Part shown: positions 1 to 8,162 of the stretch, piece by piece
Layout of the letters: each line of letters starts with the position of its first letter
How positions within the stretch are numbered: position 1 is the first letter of the stretch
From: CAJXCL01 sp964394335
Lineage (GTDB): Bacteria > Nitrospinota > Nitrospinia > CAJXCL01
DNA: 38,750 bases
Assembly (NCBI GenBank): GCA_964394335.1
Contig: CAYMVZ010000009.1
Span: 1 to 38,750, forward strand
Reading direction: 5' to 3'
The notes under the pieces: model-generated
Told to the model about the DNA's origin: nothing
Databases searched by the model: none
The model's input: the letters and a program-made list of their open reading frames with translations, nothing else
Translations under genes and position numbers: made by a program

Positions 1-7
1 AATGGAT

Positions 8-313
8 TTAGGTTTTTAATGCCCCGTGCGGAAGCACGGGGTTCTTTACTAAATCTTTTGCTTTTTCTACTTCTCCTCTCTTGATCGGATAAGGATTTGG
101 GAAAAGGGCTAACATCTCTTCCACAACTATTATTGCCTTTCCCCTTTCTCCTCTAAGACTGTAAACATATAAAAGCTCCTGATATACTTCAGTATTTATG
201 TTTGCCTCTATCAGATTATGGGCAACGTTCACAAGAATATCTCTGCAACTCTTTCTTAGCGGATGAGCTTTCCCAAGGGAATACATGATAATATTAGTAT
301 CAATGAGCTTCAA
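8..313 (-). pseudogene. Truncated PIN-domain (VapC-like) toxin
   Basis: The 101-residue product starts with the PIN signature MKLIDTNIIMY (Asp5 is the first metal ligand) and continues through the central helices. It stops after KNPVLPHGALKT, where PIN proteins usually read something like LxPRDAxHAA and then run about 30 residues further. The conserved Asp of that motif and the last acidic residue are therefore missing, so the metal-binding acidic cluster cannot be complete. The break coincides with a 20-bp perfect palindrome (22-41), and a TAA follows four codons later. The start overlaps the end of the antitoxin gene by 14 bp, as in a translationally coupled toxin-antitoxin pair. VapC toxins are ribonucleases. 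This one is probably inactive, but a shortened active form cannot be excluded. The family call is from motif only. Confidence 0.65.
22..41. repeat. 20-bp palindrome, copy 1
   Basis: CCCCGTGC-ggaa-GCACGGGG is a perfect 8-bp stem with a 4-nt loop. It lies inside the damaged 3' end of the PIN gene. A copy differing only in one loop base is at 38722-38741. It looks like a short dispersed hairpin (REP-like) element. Confidence 0.7.
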
Positions 314-560
314 TCTCTTTTATTCTACCTTTTATTATCTTTTTCTTTTCCTCGGTCCATTTGCCAAAAGAGGTTTCCATTTCTGGAGAGAATAACCTTT
401 TCAGAGCCAGATCTTTTCTTTTTTTATCTTTATCTATAATTTTCTCTTTTACGGCCTCGCGAATCAGACGGGCTACGGATTTATCTTCCGATTTAGCTTT
501 TTTCCTAATGGCCTCGAATTCCTTGGGATCGAAAAGAATTTCTAATCGTTTAGTCAACAT
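300..560 (-). CDS. Ribbon-helix-helix-like antitoxin (VapB-type)
   Basis: This 86-residue, strongly charged protein begins MLTKRLEILFDPKEFEAIRKKA, the beta-strand plus helix pattern of ribbon-helix-helix (MetJ/Arc-type) antitoxins. The middle section KSVARLIREAVKEKI matches the second helix of such folds. The C-terminal half is lysine-rich and would be the toxin-binding tail. A GGAG ribosome binding site precedes the ATG. The gene lies just upstream of, and overlaps, the PIN toxin gene, which supports the pairing. A perfect inverted repeat at 569-582 just ahead of the start is a candidate autoregulatory operator. It probably still represses its own promoter even if the toxin is dead. Confidence 0.65.
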   Translation of the reverse strand: MLTKRLEILFDPKEFEAIRKKAKSEDKSVARLIREAVKEKIIDKDKKRKDLALKRLFSPEMETSFGKWTEEKKKIIKGRIKEIEAH

Positions 561-564
561 TTTT

Positions 565-586
565 ATCTCCGTATTTATACGGATAT
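565..586. promoter_or_regulatory. Candidate operator upstream of the antitoxin
   Basis: CCGTAT-TT-ATACGG (569-582) is a perfect 6-2-6 palindrome that extends imperfectly to 565-586. It sits 9 bp before the antitoxin ATG in the expected promoter/leader region. Ribbon-helix-helix antitoxins bind such palindromes. The role is inferred from position. Confidence 0.45.
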
Positions 587-786
587 TTTATTCCCTGACT
601 GTCCGATTGTCAATAAAATGATCAATTAAAGCTTGATCGGGTTCCGAATTTTGGAAAAGGAGATACAAATCCGGGGTCAACTATTAGCCCTTTTTCAAGC
701 AAAAATTTCCCGCTCGGAAAAATGAAAAAGGCAATCCATCAGATGGATGTAACATAGCCATAACCATCGAACTGATTGCGCCGAGA

Positions 787-909
787 CTGTCCGAAAACTG
801 TCTGTACCTGTCATTTCGAGCGGAGCGAGAAATCTTAAATCATTCATCATACAGAAGTTAAAGATTTCTCCTTTCAGTCGAAATGACAAGTTCTATCGTC
901 TTCGGACAG
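787..909. repeat. MITE-like element with CTGTCCGAA termini, copy 1
   Basis: The element is bounded by perfect 9-bp inverted repeats, CTGTCCGAA (787-795) and TTCGGACAG (901-909). Inside are two facing arms, GTCATTTCGAGCGGAGCG and a related TTTCAGTCGAAATGAC, that can fold on each other. A longer relative with inverted internal order lies at 24546-24833. It has no coding capacity. Confidence 0.65.
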
Positions 910-1065
910 CCTGAACGTCCTTCGAGTGGACTAAAAAATAGATAACGCTGATGATACGGATTGTCGCAGATAAAAATTATTAGACGATCTTTATTTTTGT
1001 TTTTTACAGCGCCTTATGCACCGCTTTTTTATCCGCAATAATCAGTGTTTTCCCTGACAACAGCC

Positions 1066-1216
1066 TGTCATTCCCAGCATCCCTGCATCTCATTCCCACT
1101 TGCTACCCCGCACGTCATTTCCGAACGTCTCAGTATGCCATTCCTGAATGTCCCCTTGTGTCATTCCCGAATGCTACCGGCATATGTCATTCCCGAGTGC
1201 CCTAATCGGGAATCCA
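1066..1216. repeat. Degenerate tandem array of about 24-bp TCATTCCC units
   Basis: Six units beginning with TCATTCCC or a one- to two-base variant start at 1068, 1090, 1115, 1138, 1161 and 1187, so the spacing is 22-26 bp. The last unit closes with ATCGGGAATCC, which is complementary to its start. The units resemble the very common GTCATTCCCGC...GCGGGAAT dispersed hairpins of many bacteria. Confidence 0.6.
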
Positions 1217-1556
1217 CACAAAAACGTTCCTGGATGCCCGATAAGCTTGTCCTCGTGAAAACGGGGATACATTTGGGCCTAACTTGTAGTTCATAGCCGT
1301 CATTTGGCCTGGATCTGAGGACCGATGTTTTGTTTTTTATAATCTTGGTTTGCTCTCAAATACTAGTCTCCCAAAACAATGAAAATCAAAAAAATACCAT
1401 ATTTGTGGGATTTACATGACATCTCATAAATGCCTATATTAAATATACATAGGTCTTTTAAACTGGGGCGATTTAACTCCAGACGAAAAAGATTAGTTTG
1501 ATAGCATGAAACTTATAATGTCAATTCTGCTTTTCACGAAAATGAAGTTACTCAAC

Positions 1557-1645
1557 CAAGAGCTTGAATATAGATTTCCGATAGGAACACTCGGGAATGA
1601 CATACAGGAAGCAGTCAGGAATGATAGGACAGGACATAGCCTGTT
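1557..1645. repeat. Inverted copy of the TCATTCCC-type repeat
   Basis: TTCCGATAGGAACACTCGGG followed by AATGACAT is the reverse-complement relative of the end of the 1066-1216 array. It shares about 28 bp almost exactly with the repeat at about 31151-31184. A 70-residue open frame crossing it is a translation of the repeat. Confidence 0.55.
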
Positions 1646-1714
1646 GGCTCTGACCTGGACATCATGGCCAGGTTTTTTAATGCTTGAAAAAAAGGCACGA
1701 GATAGGAAACTTAG

Positions 1715-2773
1715 ATGAAAAAAACTATCACTGAGCATTTCAAAGATGGCAATATTCTCGTTGTCGGTGATATGCCGAACATGAGAGGAGCCACCAAAAA
1801 TATGCTTAAATCAATGGAATTGGAAGATAAACAAATCATTGAGGCAAATGATGGCGATGCCGCCTTGAAAATTATTCAAGATGACATGCAAAAGATTATT
1901 TTTATTCTGCTTTATTGTAATATTTGGCAAGTCTCTGGAATTGAAGTGTTAAAGAAAATAAAGGGAGACAAAAAGACCAATCACATTTCTGTGTTAATAA
2001 TATCAGCGGAAATAAGTATGGAGCAAATTTTACAAGCCGTCGAATGTGGGGTAGATAGTTATATTATAAAACCTTTTTTACCGAAAACTCTGAAACAAAA
2101 AATGCTCAACATTATTAATCCTCAGGAGCATGAAGTAGCCATCAAAGAGGGGGAGGAGCTTATAAGGCAAGGTGAATTTGATAAAGCTCTCGGTGTTCTT
2201 CAGGATGAACTGAAAATCCTACCGGATAGCGCTGGTGTTAGAATTCTTATGGGAAAGGCTCATGAAAAAAAGAAGGAGAATGAAAAAGCGCTTCAATTAT
2301 ATAAAGAAGCCGTTGAGAAAAATTCACTGTTTTTAGAAGCCCATAATGCATTAGCTGATTTTTTACTCAAAACCGGAAATAAGAAGGCGGCATTACGTTC
2401 TATGGAGAAAGCGGCAGAGATTAGTCCTTCTAATGCTAACAGGCTGGTTATGATAGGAAGGCTTGCTTTGGAAGCAGAGAAAGACCCGGATAAAGCCCGT
2501 AAAGTATTCAAGGCTGCAATCAAGCTGATGCCGCATAGAGCTGAAGAAGTTGCAGAAATTTTCTTGAAACATGGATATGCAGAACAAGCAGAAGAATTTT
2601 TCGCTGTTTCTTTGACACAACTTCATGTTTACAACCGATTGGGCATCTCCCTTAGAGAACGAAAGAAATGGAAAAAGTCGGTTGAGGAATACGTAAAGGC
2701 TTTCCAGCTTGAGCCGGATTTAGAAGGTTATAGATTAGAGAGTGACAAAGAACAGGATGCCGTTAAGAGCTAA
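1715..2773 (+). CDS. Pseudo-receiver plus TPR repeat protein
   Basis: The 352-residue cytoplasmic protein has an N-terminal CheY-like receiver domain (about 13-130) followed by TPR helices (about 135-340). The receiver is degenerate. The usual acidic pair reads Gly18-Asp19 in ILVVGDMPNMR. The phospho-acceptor position, normally Asp in a context like LLDWNMP, is Tyr67 in LLYCNIW. The conserved Ser97 and Lys119 (IIKPF) remain. It therefore cannot be phosphorylated in the normal way and may work as a constitutive or ligand-independent protein-interaction module. The TPR part has clear repeats, such as EKALQLYKEAVEKNSLFLEAHNAL in two halves. It is a single gene with repeats upstream and a strong terminator downstream. 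The partner is unknown. Confidence 0.8.
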   Translation: MKKTITEHFKDGNILVVGDMPNMRGATKNMLKSMELEDKQIIEANDGDAALKIIQDDMQKIIFILLYCNIWQVSGIEVLKKIKGDKKTNHISVLIISAEISMEQILQAVECGVDSYIIKPFLPKTLKQKMLNIINPQEHEVAIKEGEELIRQGEFDKALGVLQDELKILPDSAGVRILMGKAHEKKKENEKALQLYKEAVEKNSLFLEAHNALADFLLKTGNKKAALRSMEKAAEISPSNANRLVMIGRLALEAEKDPDKARKVFKAAIKLMPHRAEEVAEIFLKHGYAEQAEEFFAVSLTQLHVYNRLGISLRERKKWKKSVEEYVKAFQLEPDLEGYRLESDKEQDAVKS

Positions 2774-2800
2774 ACAAGAGATTGGAGGGTATCAAGAATA

Positions 2801-2834
2801 AAAAAAATCCCCTGTAAATAGGGGATTTTTTTTT
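2801..2834. terminator. Bidirectional Rho-independent terminator
   Basis: An AT-flanked hairpin with stem ATCCCC and GGGGAT is preceded by a run of A and followed by a run of T. It can end transcription of the receiver-TPR gene on the plus strand and of korB on the minus strand. Confidence 0.8.
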
Positions 2835-2889
2835 ATTGTTTTCTTCTTTAGCTTTATATCTTTCGCCTTGCTAAGCGAGGCTTTGTGGT

Positions 2890-3750
2890 TCAAACCTTAA
2901 AGGTGTCTATTATAGCTTCATAATCCGGTTTGTCTGTTGCTTTGCTTTTTTCTTTAATACTTTCCAGCATGCTCCAGTAATCCGGTTTTTCCACTTTGTA
3001 ATAAATTCCTGTTATCAGTTTTCCGCCCGAGTTTATAGCAATATCAAGAGCTTTTACTTTATCCGTAACATCATGGTTTTCAGGGATCGGCTCCAGAACG
3101 TCTTTATATGCTTTGAAAGTATCCTTTTTGTTAAAAGAGGGACATGGAGAAATAACGTCGATGAAGGAAAACCCTTTATGCTGCATTGCCTGGACAAAAA
3201 TATTTGCCAGTTCTTTTGGATTGCCTGAGAAAGCTTTGGCAACGAAAGTCGCGCCATAGGTTAGAGTATAAGCCATCGGGTTTACCGGTTCGTCAGGGCA
3301 GCCGTAAGGAGTTGTGCTGCCGGGCAGTCCAACTGAACTCGTTGGTGAAACCTGACCCTTGGTTAAACCGTAAATGCTGTTATCCATGCAAATCCAGGTT
3401 AGATCTATATTTTTTCTAACCACATGAGGAACATGGCCGCCGCCAATGGAAAACCCGTCTCCGTCACCAGTGGTGACTACCACATTCAGGTCCGGCCTGG
3501 CAAGCTTTACTCCTACGGCCAGGGGTAACGCCCTTCCGTGCAGGGAATGAACCCCGTAGGTTTTAACAAAAAACGGAAAACGGCTGGAGCAGCCTATGCC
3601 GGATACAGTGACAGCTTCGTTGTAATCGATTTTCAATTCGGATAAGGCTTTTAAATATGCATTCAAGACCCCATAGTCGCCGCAACCCGGGCACCAGACG
3701 GGAGTTACATCGCTTTTATATTCTTTTGTAGGTATTGCTTCTTGCAACAT
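2890..3750 (-). CDS. korB: 2-oxoacid (2-oxoglutarate):ferredoxin oxidoreductase, beta subunit
   Basis: The 286-residue subunit carries the thiamine diphosphate site GDGDGFSIGGGH (95-106) with DNSIYGLTKGQ (123-133). It has iron-sulfur cluster cysteines in WCPGCGDYG (Cys20, Cys23) and GIGCSSR (Cys54), and further cysteines downstream. This is the two-subunit 2-oxoacid:ferredoxin oxidoreductase type, which reversibly links 2-oxoglutarate to succinyl-CoA, CO2 and reduced ferredoxin. It starts one base after the stop of korA on the same strand, so the pair is translationally coupled. The preference for 2-oxoglutarate over pyruvate or branched 2-oxoacids is inferred from adjacency to sucCD. It is full length for the family. 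Confidence 0.9.
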   Translation of the reverse strand: MLQEAIPTKEYKSDVTPVWCPGCGDYGVLNAYLKALSELKIDYNEAVTVSGIGCSSRFPFFVKTYGVHSLHGRALPLAVGVKLARPDLNVVVTTGDGDGFSIGGGHVPHVVRKNIDLTWICMDNSIYGLTKGQVSPTSSVGLPGSTTPYGCPDEPVNPMAYTLTYGATFVAKAFSGNPKELANIFVQAMQHKGFSFIDVISPCPSFNKKDTFKAYKDVLEPIPENHDVTDKVKALDIAINSGGKLITGIYYKVEKPDYWSMLESIKEKSKATDKPDYEAIIDTFKV

Positions 3751-3751
3751 A

Positions 3752-5488
3752 TTAGATCATCTCCTTAATTTTGTTGTGTAGCTCTTTTGGCGTAAAAGGG
3801 AAACCACCGTAGATATTATATTTTATAACCGGGATGCCGGTCGCAGCCTGAATTAAGTCCGCGAACTGTCCCTGGTAATTAATTTCAGGAAGCATGATTT
3901 TCTTAACTGTTTTATTGAATTTTTTTATAGCTTTTACGGGTACCGGGTAAACCAGTTTAGGGAAAAGAGCTGCTACTTTTAAGCCTTCTGCCCGCGCTCT
4001 GTTAACCGCTTCTGTTACATCTCCCTGGGTCGAACCCCAGGCGATTAATCCAATATCCGCCTGCTCATCACCTATCCGCTTACTTTCAGGCAGATCGTCT
4101 TCAACATTTTTTATTTTTTCAAATCTTTTTTTGCCCATCAGTTCATGATTGTCCGGAGTATATTTCGGTGCGCCTGTTTCTCCATGTTCGATACCCGTAG
4201 CAACGTAGGCGCCGCCCTCCATCCCGGGGATAGACATTGGGGAAATCCAGTTGTCAGTTATTTTGTATCTCATGAACGGCTCATCTCCATTCGAAGAAGA
4301 GTCATATTTTAATCTTTCAACTTTTTTTACTTTTGTAGGGTCCGGTCTTTTAATCCCCTCTTTTCTCATTCCAAGAGAACCGTCACTCAACAAAAGAACA
4401 GGAGTTTGATATTTCTCAGCCAGGTTAAATGCTTCAACCGTCAGGCTGATGCAGTCTTCCACATTATCGCATGCCAGAACAATCCTTGAGGAGTCGCCAT
4501 GGCTTCCATGGGCCGCAAGGAAAAGATCGGATTGCTCGTGCTTGGTCGGCAGACCGGTACTTGGGCCCCCACGCTGTACATCCACAATTACACAGGGAAT
4601 TTCCGCCATACATGCCATTCCAAGCAGCTCGCTCATTAGCGAAAGTCCCGGGCCGGAGGTAGCGGTCATCGCTTTTGCTCCCGCGTAGGCAGCTCCTAAG
4701 ACATTCCCTAAAGAAGCTATTTCATCTTCCGCCTGGATTAAGGTTCCTTTTACTTTAGGCATATATTTAGACAACCAGTTGGCAACATCGGTTGCCGGTG
4801 TAATGGGGTAGCAGGAAAAGAAGTCGCATCCCGCCATGAGGGCCCCCAGCCCTATCGCTTCATTTCCATCTAAAACGATAATATCATCTTTTGCTTCAAC
4901 GGAAGAAAGCTTTATGGGGTCCTTTTTCTTTAATTCTTTTTCAACATAGTCCTTCCCCGCGTGCAAAGCTTTTATGTTTATACTTACGACATCGTCCCCT
5001 TTTCTTTTAAATTTATTTGTAATAATTTCTTCAACGCTTTTAAAAGAAATAGAAAACAGGTGTGCAATGGCGCCTAAGGCCACCATGTTTTTTGAACGGT
5101 AAGTGCCGAGATCCTCTTTGGCTATTTTTGACATGGGGATGGCATAACTTACTACTCCGGGGAGGTCTTCCGGTTCAAACCCGCCTTTTCCATCGCCGTC
5201 ATAAATAAACACCTTTCCTTCTGTGAGATATTTTTTGTTAACCTGGTAGGCCTCTTCATTAAATGCCACGAAAACATTAAAACCATCTCCCGTTGAGATA
5301 ATTTTTTCGTTTGACAGTCTAAGCTGGTACATTGCGTACCCACCCTTGATTTCAGCAGGAAAAGTTTTGAAGGTCAGAACATTCAAACCGGCCCGTGTTG
5401 CCGCTTGAGTCAGGATATCTCCTGAACTGATAATACCTTCACCCCCTTCGCCTCCAATCCGAATAGTCAGATCATCTTTAGTAGACAA
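3752..5488 (-). CDS. korA: 2-oxoacid (2-oxoglutarate):ferredoxin oxidoreductase, fused gamma-alpha subunit
   Basis: The 578-residue protein is a fusion. The N-terminal gamma domain has GGEGGEGIISSG near residue 12 and FPAEIKGG further on. The alpha domain, from about residue 205, carries the hallmark YPITP motif and the ATSGPGLSLMSE segment that contacts thiamine diphosphate. With KorB it forms the oxidoreductase that exchanges electrons with ferredoxin. A good ribosome binding site (AGGAGG) lies just before the ATG. It is downstream of sucD by about 140 bp, a gap that contains a hairpin repeat. The same order sucC-sucD-korA-korB on one strand suggests a single operon, with the hairpin perhaps adjusting expression between the two enzyme pairs. 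The enzyme can work oxidatively or in the reductive TCA direction. Confidence 0.9.
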   Translation of the reverse strand: MSTKDDLTIRIGGEGGEGIISSGDILTQAATRAGLNVLTFKTFPAEIKGGYAMYQLRLSNEKIISTGDGFNVFVAFNEEAYQVNKKYLTEGKVFIYDGDGKGGFEPEDLPGVVSYAIPMSKIAKEDLGTYRSKNMVALGAIAHLFSISFKSVEEIITNKFKRKGDDVVSINIKALHAGKDYVEKELKKKDPIKLSSVEAKDDIIVLDGNEAIGLGALMAGCDFFSCYPITPATDVANWLSKYMPKVKGTLIQAEDEIASLGNVLGAAYAGAKAMTATSGPGLSLMSELLGMACMAEIPCVIVDVQRGGPSTGLPTKHEQSDLFLAAHGSHGDSSRIVLACDNVEDCISLTVEAFNLAEKYQTPVLLLSDGSLGMRKEGIKRPDPTKVKKVERLKYDSSSNGDEPFMRYKITDNWISPMSIPGMEGGAYVATGIEHGETGAPKYTPDNHELMGKKRFEKIKNVEDDLPESKRIGDEQADIGLIAWGSTQGDVTEAVNRARAEGLKVAALFPKLVYPVPVKAIKKFNKTVKKIMLPEINYQGQFADLIQAATGIPVIKYNIYGGFPFTPKELHNKIKEMI

Positions 5489-5576
5489 TGAAAACCTCCT
5501 TGTACGATAAAAAATATAGTTTGATCGAAATAAAAGATTACTTAGTCGCAGTATTTCTTATTTCAAATCACAATAG

Positions 5577-5624
5577 TTTTCAGGAATCAGTTTGCAAAAA
5601 AATTCTGACAACTGATCCCTGAAA
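5577..5624. repeat. Hairpin between sucD and korA
   Basis: TTTTCAGGAATCAGTTTGC and the facing AACTGATCCCTGAAA form a long imperfect stem (about 15 bp). It resembles the family of CTGATAACTGAAAGC-type hairpins also seen near 6520 and 30525. It lies inside the sucCD-korAB transcription unit. Confidence 0.5.
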
Positions 5625-5629
5625 CCCGA

Positions 5630-6508
5630 TTAAGCTGATTTTAACACAGATTGTATTGTTTGTCCTATTTCTGCCGGGCTTTTGCAAACATGAATACCGG
5701 AATCGGACAAGGCAGCCATTTTTTCCGCCGCAGTTCCTTTTCCTCCGGCTATGATGGCGCCCGCATGTCCCATTCTCCTCCCGGGAGGAGCGGTTTGACC
5801 CGCGATAAATCCCACAACCGGTTTGCTAACATTTTCTTTAATAAATTGTGCTGCTTCCTCCTCTGCGGTGCCGCCTATTTCGCCAATCATTACTATTGCT
5901 TTTGTATCCTCGTCTTCCTGAAACAATCCCAGGCAGTTGATAAAATTTGTTCCGATTATAGGATCTCCGCCTATTCCAACGCAAGTGGACTGGCCGATTT
6001 CCAAACCGGTCAGTTGACCCACAGCTTCATAAGTCAAAGTGCCGCTTCGGGAAACAACGCCGACATTTCCTTCCTTGTGAATGTGGCCCGGCATAATTCC
6101 TATTTTACATTTTCCGGGTGAAATAATTCCAGGGCAATTAGGACCTATTAACCTTGTATTATTATTGTTCCTCAGATATCCATAAACACTGACCATATCA
6201 AAAGTCGGGATACCTTCTGTGATGCAAACAACGAGTTCTATTCCCGCGTCAGTAGCTTCAATAATAGCATCTCCTGCAAAGGGCGGTGGAACAAAAATAA
6301 CAGTGGCATTAGGAGACGTCTTTTCAACCGCTTCTTTGACCGTATTAAAAACAGGAACATCTTCTACTTTTTGACCTCCTTTGCCAGGTGTGACCCCAGC
6401 AACAACATTTGTACCGTAGGCTATCGCCTGTTTGGTATGAAAAGTTCCTTCATTTCCTGTAATTCCCTGGACAAGCAGTTTTGTATTTTTATTAATTAAA
6501 ATAGACAT
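5630..6508 (-). CDS. sucD: Succinate-CoA ligase, alpha subunit
   Basis: This is the 292-residue CoA-binding and phosphohistidine subunit of succinyl-CoA synthetase, which interconverts succinyl-CoA and succinate with substrate-level ATP or GTP. The sequence shows the CoA-binding segment GITGNEGTFHTKQAI near residue 15, GPNCPGIISP, VVSRSGTLTYEAV, and the phosphohistidine loop GRRMGHAGAI near residue 245. It is full length. It follows sucC by about 108 bp on the same strand. That gap contains a GTCATTCCCGCC-type repeat fragment and a CTGAAAGC-type hairpin remnant. It forms a functional unit with SucC and metabolically with KorAB. Confidence 0.93.
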   Translation of the reverse strand: MSILINKNTKLLVQGITGNEGTFHTKQAIAYGTNVVAGVTPGKGGQKVEDVPVFNTVKEAVEKTSPNATVIFVPPPFAGDAIIEATDAGIELVVCITEGIPTFDMVSVYGYLRNNNNTRLIGPNCPGIISPGKCKIGIMPGHIHKEGNVGVVSRSGTLTYEAVGQLTGLEIGQSTCVGIGGDPIIGTNFINCLGLFQEDEDTKAIVMIGEIGGTAEEEAAQFIKENVSKPVVGFIAGQTAPPGRRMGHAGAIIAGGKGTAAEKMAALSDSGIHVCKSPAEIGQTIQSVLKSA

Positions 6509-6616
6509 AATTAATAGCTTTTGGTTATCAGCTTTTAGCAGTCAGCATCGTCATTCCCGCCTTCGTAGGTATGACAGGGCGAGTACTGTATATTATTAAT
6601 TGATTATTGACAATTG

Positions 6617-7777
6617 TTAACTACAAACTTCCTTTACAATTTTTTGAGCGGCGTTTTTCATGCCACTTTCAGAAATCAATGATAAGCCGGAGGCTTTTAA
6701 AATTTCTTTTCCTTCCTTAACATTGGTACCTTCCATTCGGACGACAACTGGAATTTTAATTTTCAGATGCTTCGCCGCCTGAACAATTCCCTTGGCTAAG
6801 GTGTCACACCTTAAGATACCGCCAAAGATATTTATAAATACTCCTTTTACATTTTTATCGGATAAAAGGATGCGAAAGGCGTTTTCAATCATTTCCTCAT
6901 CGGCACCTCCGCCTACGTCAAGAAAATTAGCCGGCTCACCACCTGCCAGCTTGATAATATCCATAGTGGACATTGCAAGACCGGCTCCGTTCACCATGCA
7001 TCCAATATTGCCGTCGAGTTTTATATAATTCAAATTAAACTTTGAAGCCTCAACTTCCAGTTCTTCTTCTTCGTCTAAGTCTCTTAATTTCAGTATATCT
7101 TTGTGACGATAGAGCGCATTATCGTCGAAAGTGATTTTTGCATCCAGGGCTAAAACTCTGTTATCTCCTGTAATTACCATCGGGTTGATTTCAGCCAGGG
7201 AACAATCTTCCCCTTTGAAAGCATTATAAAGTTTAATGATAAATGAAGTCATTTCTCTAACATGCCCCGGCTCGGCATTTAAACCAAATACAAGCTTTCT
7301 TGCCTGGTAAGGTAAAATTCCGAGTGCAGGATCAATAGTTTCTTTTAATATTTTTTCAGGAGTTTTTGCGGCAACTTCTTCTATATCCATGCCTCCCGCT
7401 TCACTTGCCATAATAACTGGTTTTGAAGAAGCTCTATCAATGGTAATTCCAAGGTACAGTTCCTTTTTAATTTCCATTCCTTCTTCAATTAAAACTTTTT
7501 TAACCAGACGGCCTTCCGGCCCTGTCTGATGAGTAACCAAATTCATCCCCAATATTTTTTCAGCAGCTTTTTCCGCTTCTTCCGGACCTTTGACAACTTT
7601 TACTCCGCCTCCTTTGCCCCTTCCACCGGCATGTATCTGGGCCTTTACAACTACAGTATTTCCGAGAGATTCCGCGATTTTTTTTGCATCAGACGGGTTG
7701 TCAGCCACAGCCCCTTCTGGAACCGGTACTCCATATTTTTTTAAAATCTCTTTTCCTTGATATTCGTGAATTTTCAT
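6617..7777 (-). CDS. sucC: Succinate-CoA ligase (ADP/GDP-forming), beta subunit
   Basis: The 386-residue beta subunit has an N-terminal ATP-grasp domain beginning MKIHEYQGKEILKKYGVPVP, with the lysine- and glycine-rich VKAQIHAGGRGKGGGV loop. The C-terminal half carries NGAGLAMSTMDIIKLAGG and FLDVGGGA, standard for this subunit. Length and motifs are those of a complete, functional enzyme. It is the first gene of the sucC-sucD-korA-korB set. I could not pick out a convincing promoter in the AT-rich 385 bp before it. Nucleotide specificity (ATP or GTP) cannot be read reliably. Confidence 0.93.
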   Translation of the reverse strand: MKIHEYQGKEILKKYGVPVPEGAVADNPSDAKKIAESLGNTVVVKAQIHAGGRGKGGGVKVVKGPEEAEKAAEKILGMNLVTHQTGPEGRLVKKVLIEEGMEIKKELYLGITIDRASSKPVIMASEAGGMDIEEVAAKTPEKILKETIDPALGILPYQARKLVFGLNAEPGHVREMTSFIIKLYNAFKGEDCSLAEINPMVITGDNRVLALDAKITFDDNALYRHKDILKLRDLDEEEELEVEASKFNLNYIKLDGNIGCMVNGAGLAMSTMDIIKLAGGEPANFLDVGGGADEEMIENAFRILLSDKNVKGVFINIFGGILRCDTLAKGIVQAAKHLKIKIPVVVRMEGTNVKEGKEILKASGLSLISESGMKNAAQKIVKEVCS

Positions 7778-8162
7778 ATAAACCTTGGCAAAAATACTTG
7801 GGTGAAGGAAGATTTTATATCATATTGAATTTTGGAGGTCAACATTATAATCATATCTTAATGACGTCCACCCTGTTTTTTCCTAAATCATCAATAGATG
7901 GTTCCAATTGGTCAATTCCCCCAGCTTTCTTGAGTAAATGCTTGAATTATTTCAATTTGATCATCTGAAGTTGAATCTTCCATATTTAACTCCGTAACAG
8001 CCGAAATTACATGATTTAACAATAATCTTTTATTATACTAAGAATAACTTTGAACCTTCATCTAAAAACGAATATTTCTGCATTTCTACTTAATAATTAT
8101 TAGAAAAAGCCAAGCGAGTAATTTTTGATTTTTTTCACTTGAAAGTAAGAAAATAAAACACT
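7778..8162. other. Intergenic region between divergent sucC and glycosyltransferase
   Basis: This AT-rich 385 bp separates two divergently transcribed genes and must hold both promoters. I see no confident -35/-10 pair. A 24-codon open frame on the minus strand near 7911-7982 has an ATG but no family resemblance, and I do not call it. Confidence 0.5.

Larger units (their letters stand above)
561..1714. other. Repeat-rich intergenic region without a convincing gene
   Basis: This 1.15-kb stretch holds the antitoxin promoter region, a 123-bp element with terminal inverted repeats (787-909), a degenerate tandem array of TCATTCCCGAATG-type units (1068-1216), and an inverted copy of the same sequence (about 1557-1645). 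Short open frames here translate the repeats themselves, so I do not call them genes. Confidence 0.75.

Noticed and set aside
1066..1216. CRISPR array
   Set aside because: The units are degenerate, adjoin without unique spacers of constant length, and have no cas genes nearby.
1045..1296. 83-residue open frame on the plus strand
   Set aside because: It is a translation of the tandem repeat array (repeated CHS/VIP-type residues).
1506..1718. 70-residue open frame on the plus strand
   Set aside because: It translates the GTCATTCCCGAAT-type repeat (for example YRFPIGTLGNDIQ), which also occurs at 31150-31190. No family resemblance is seen.
7911..7982. 24-codon minus-strand frame before sucC
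   Set aside because: It is short, resembles nothing known, and there is no sign of selection on it.
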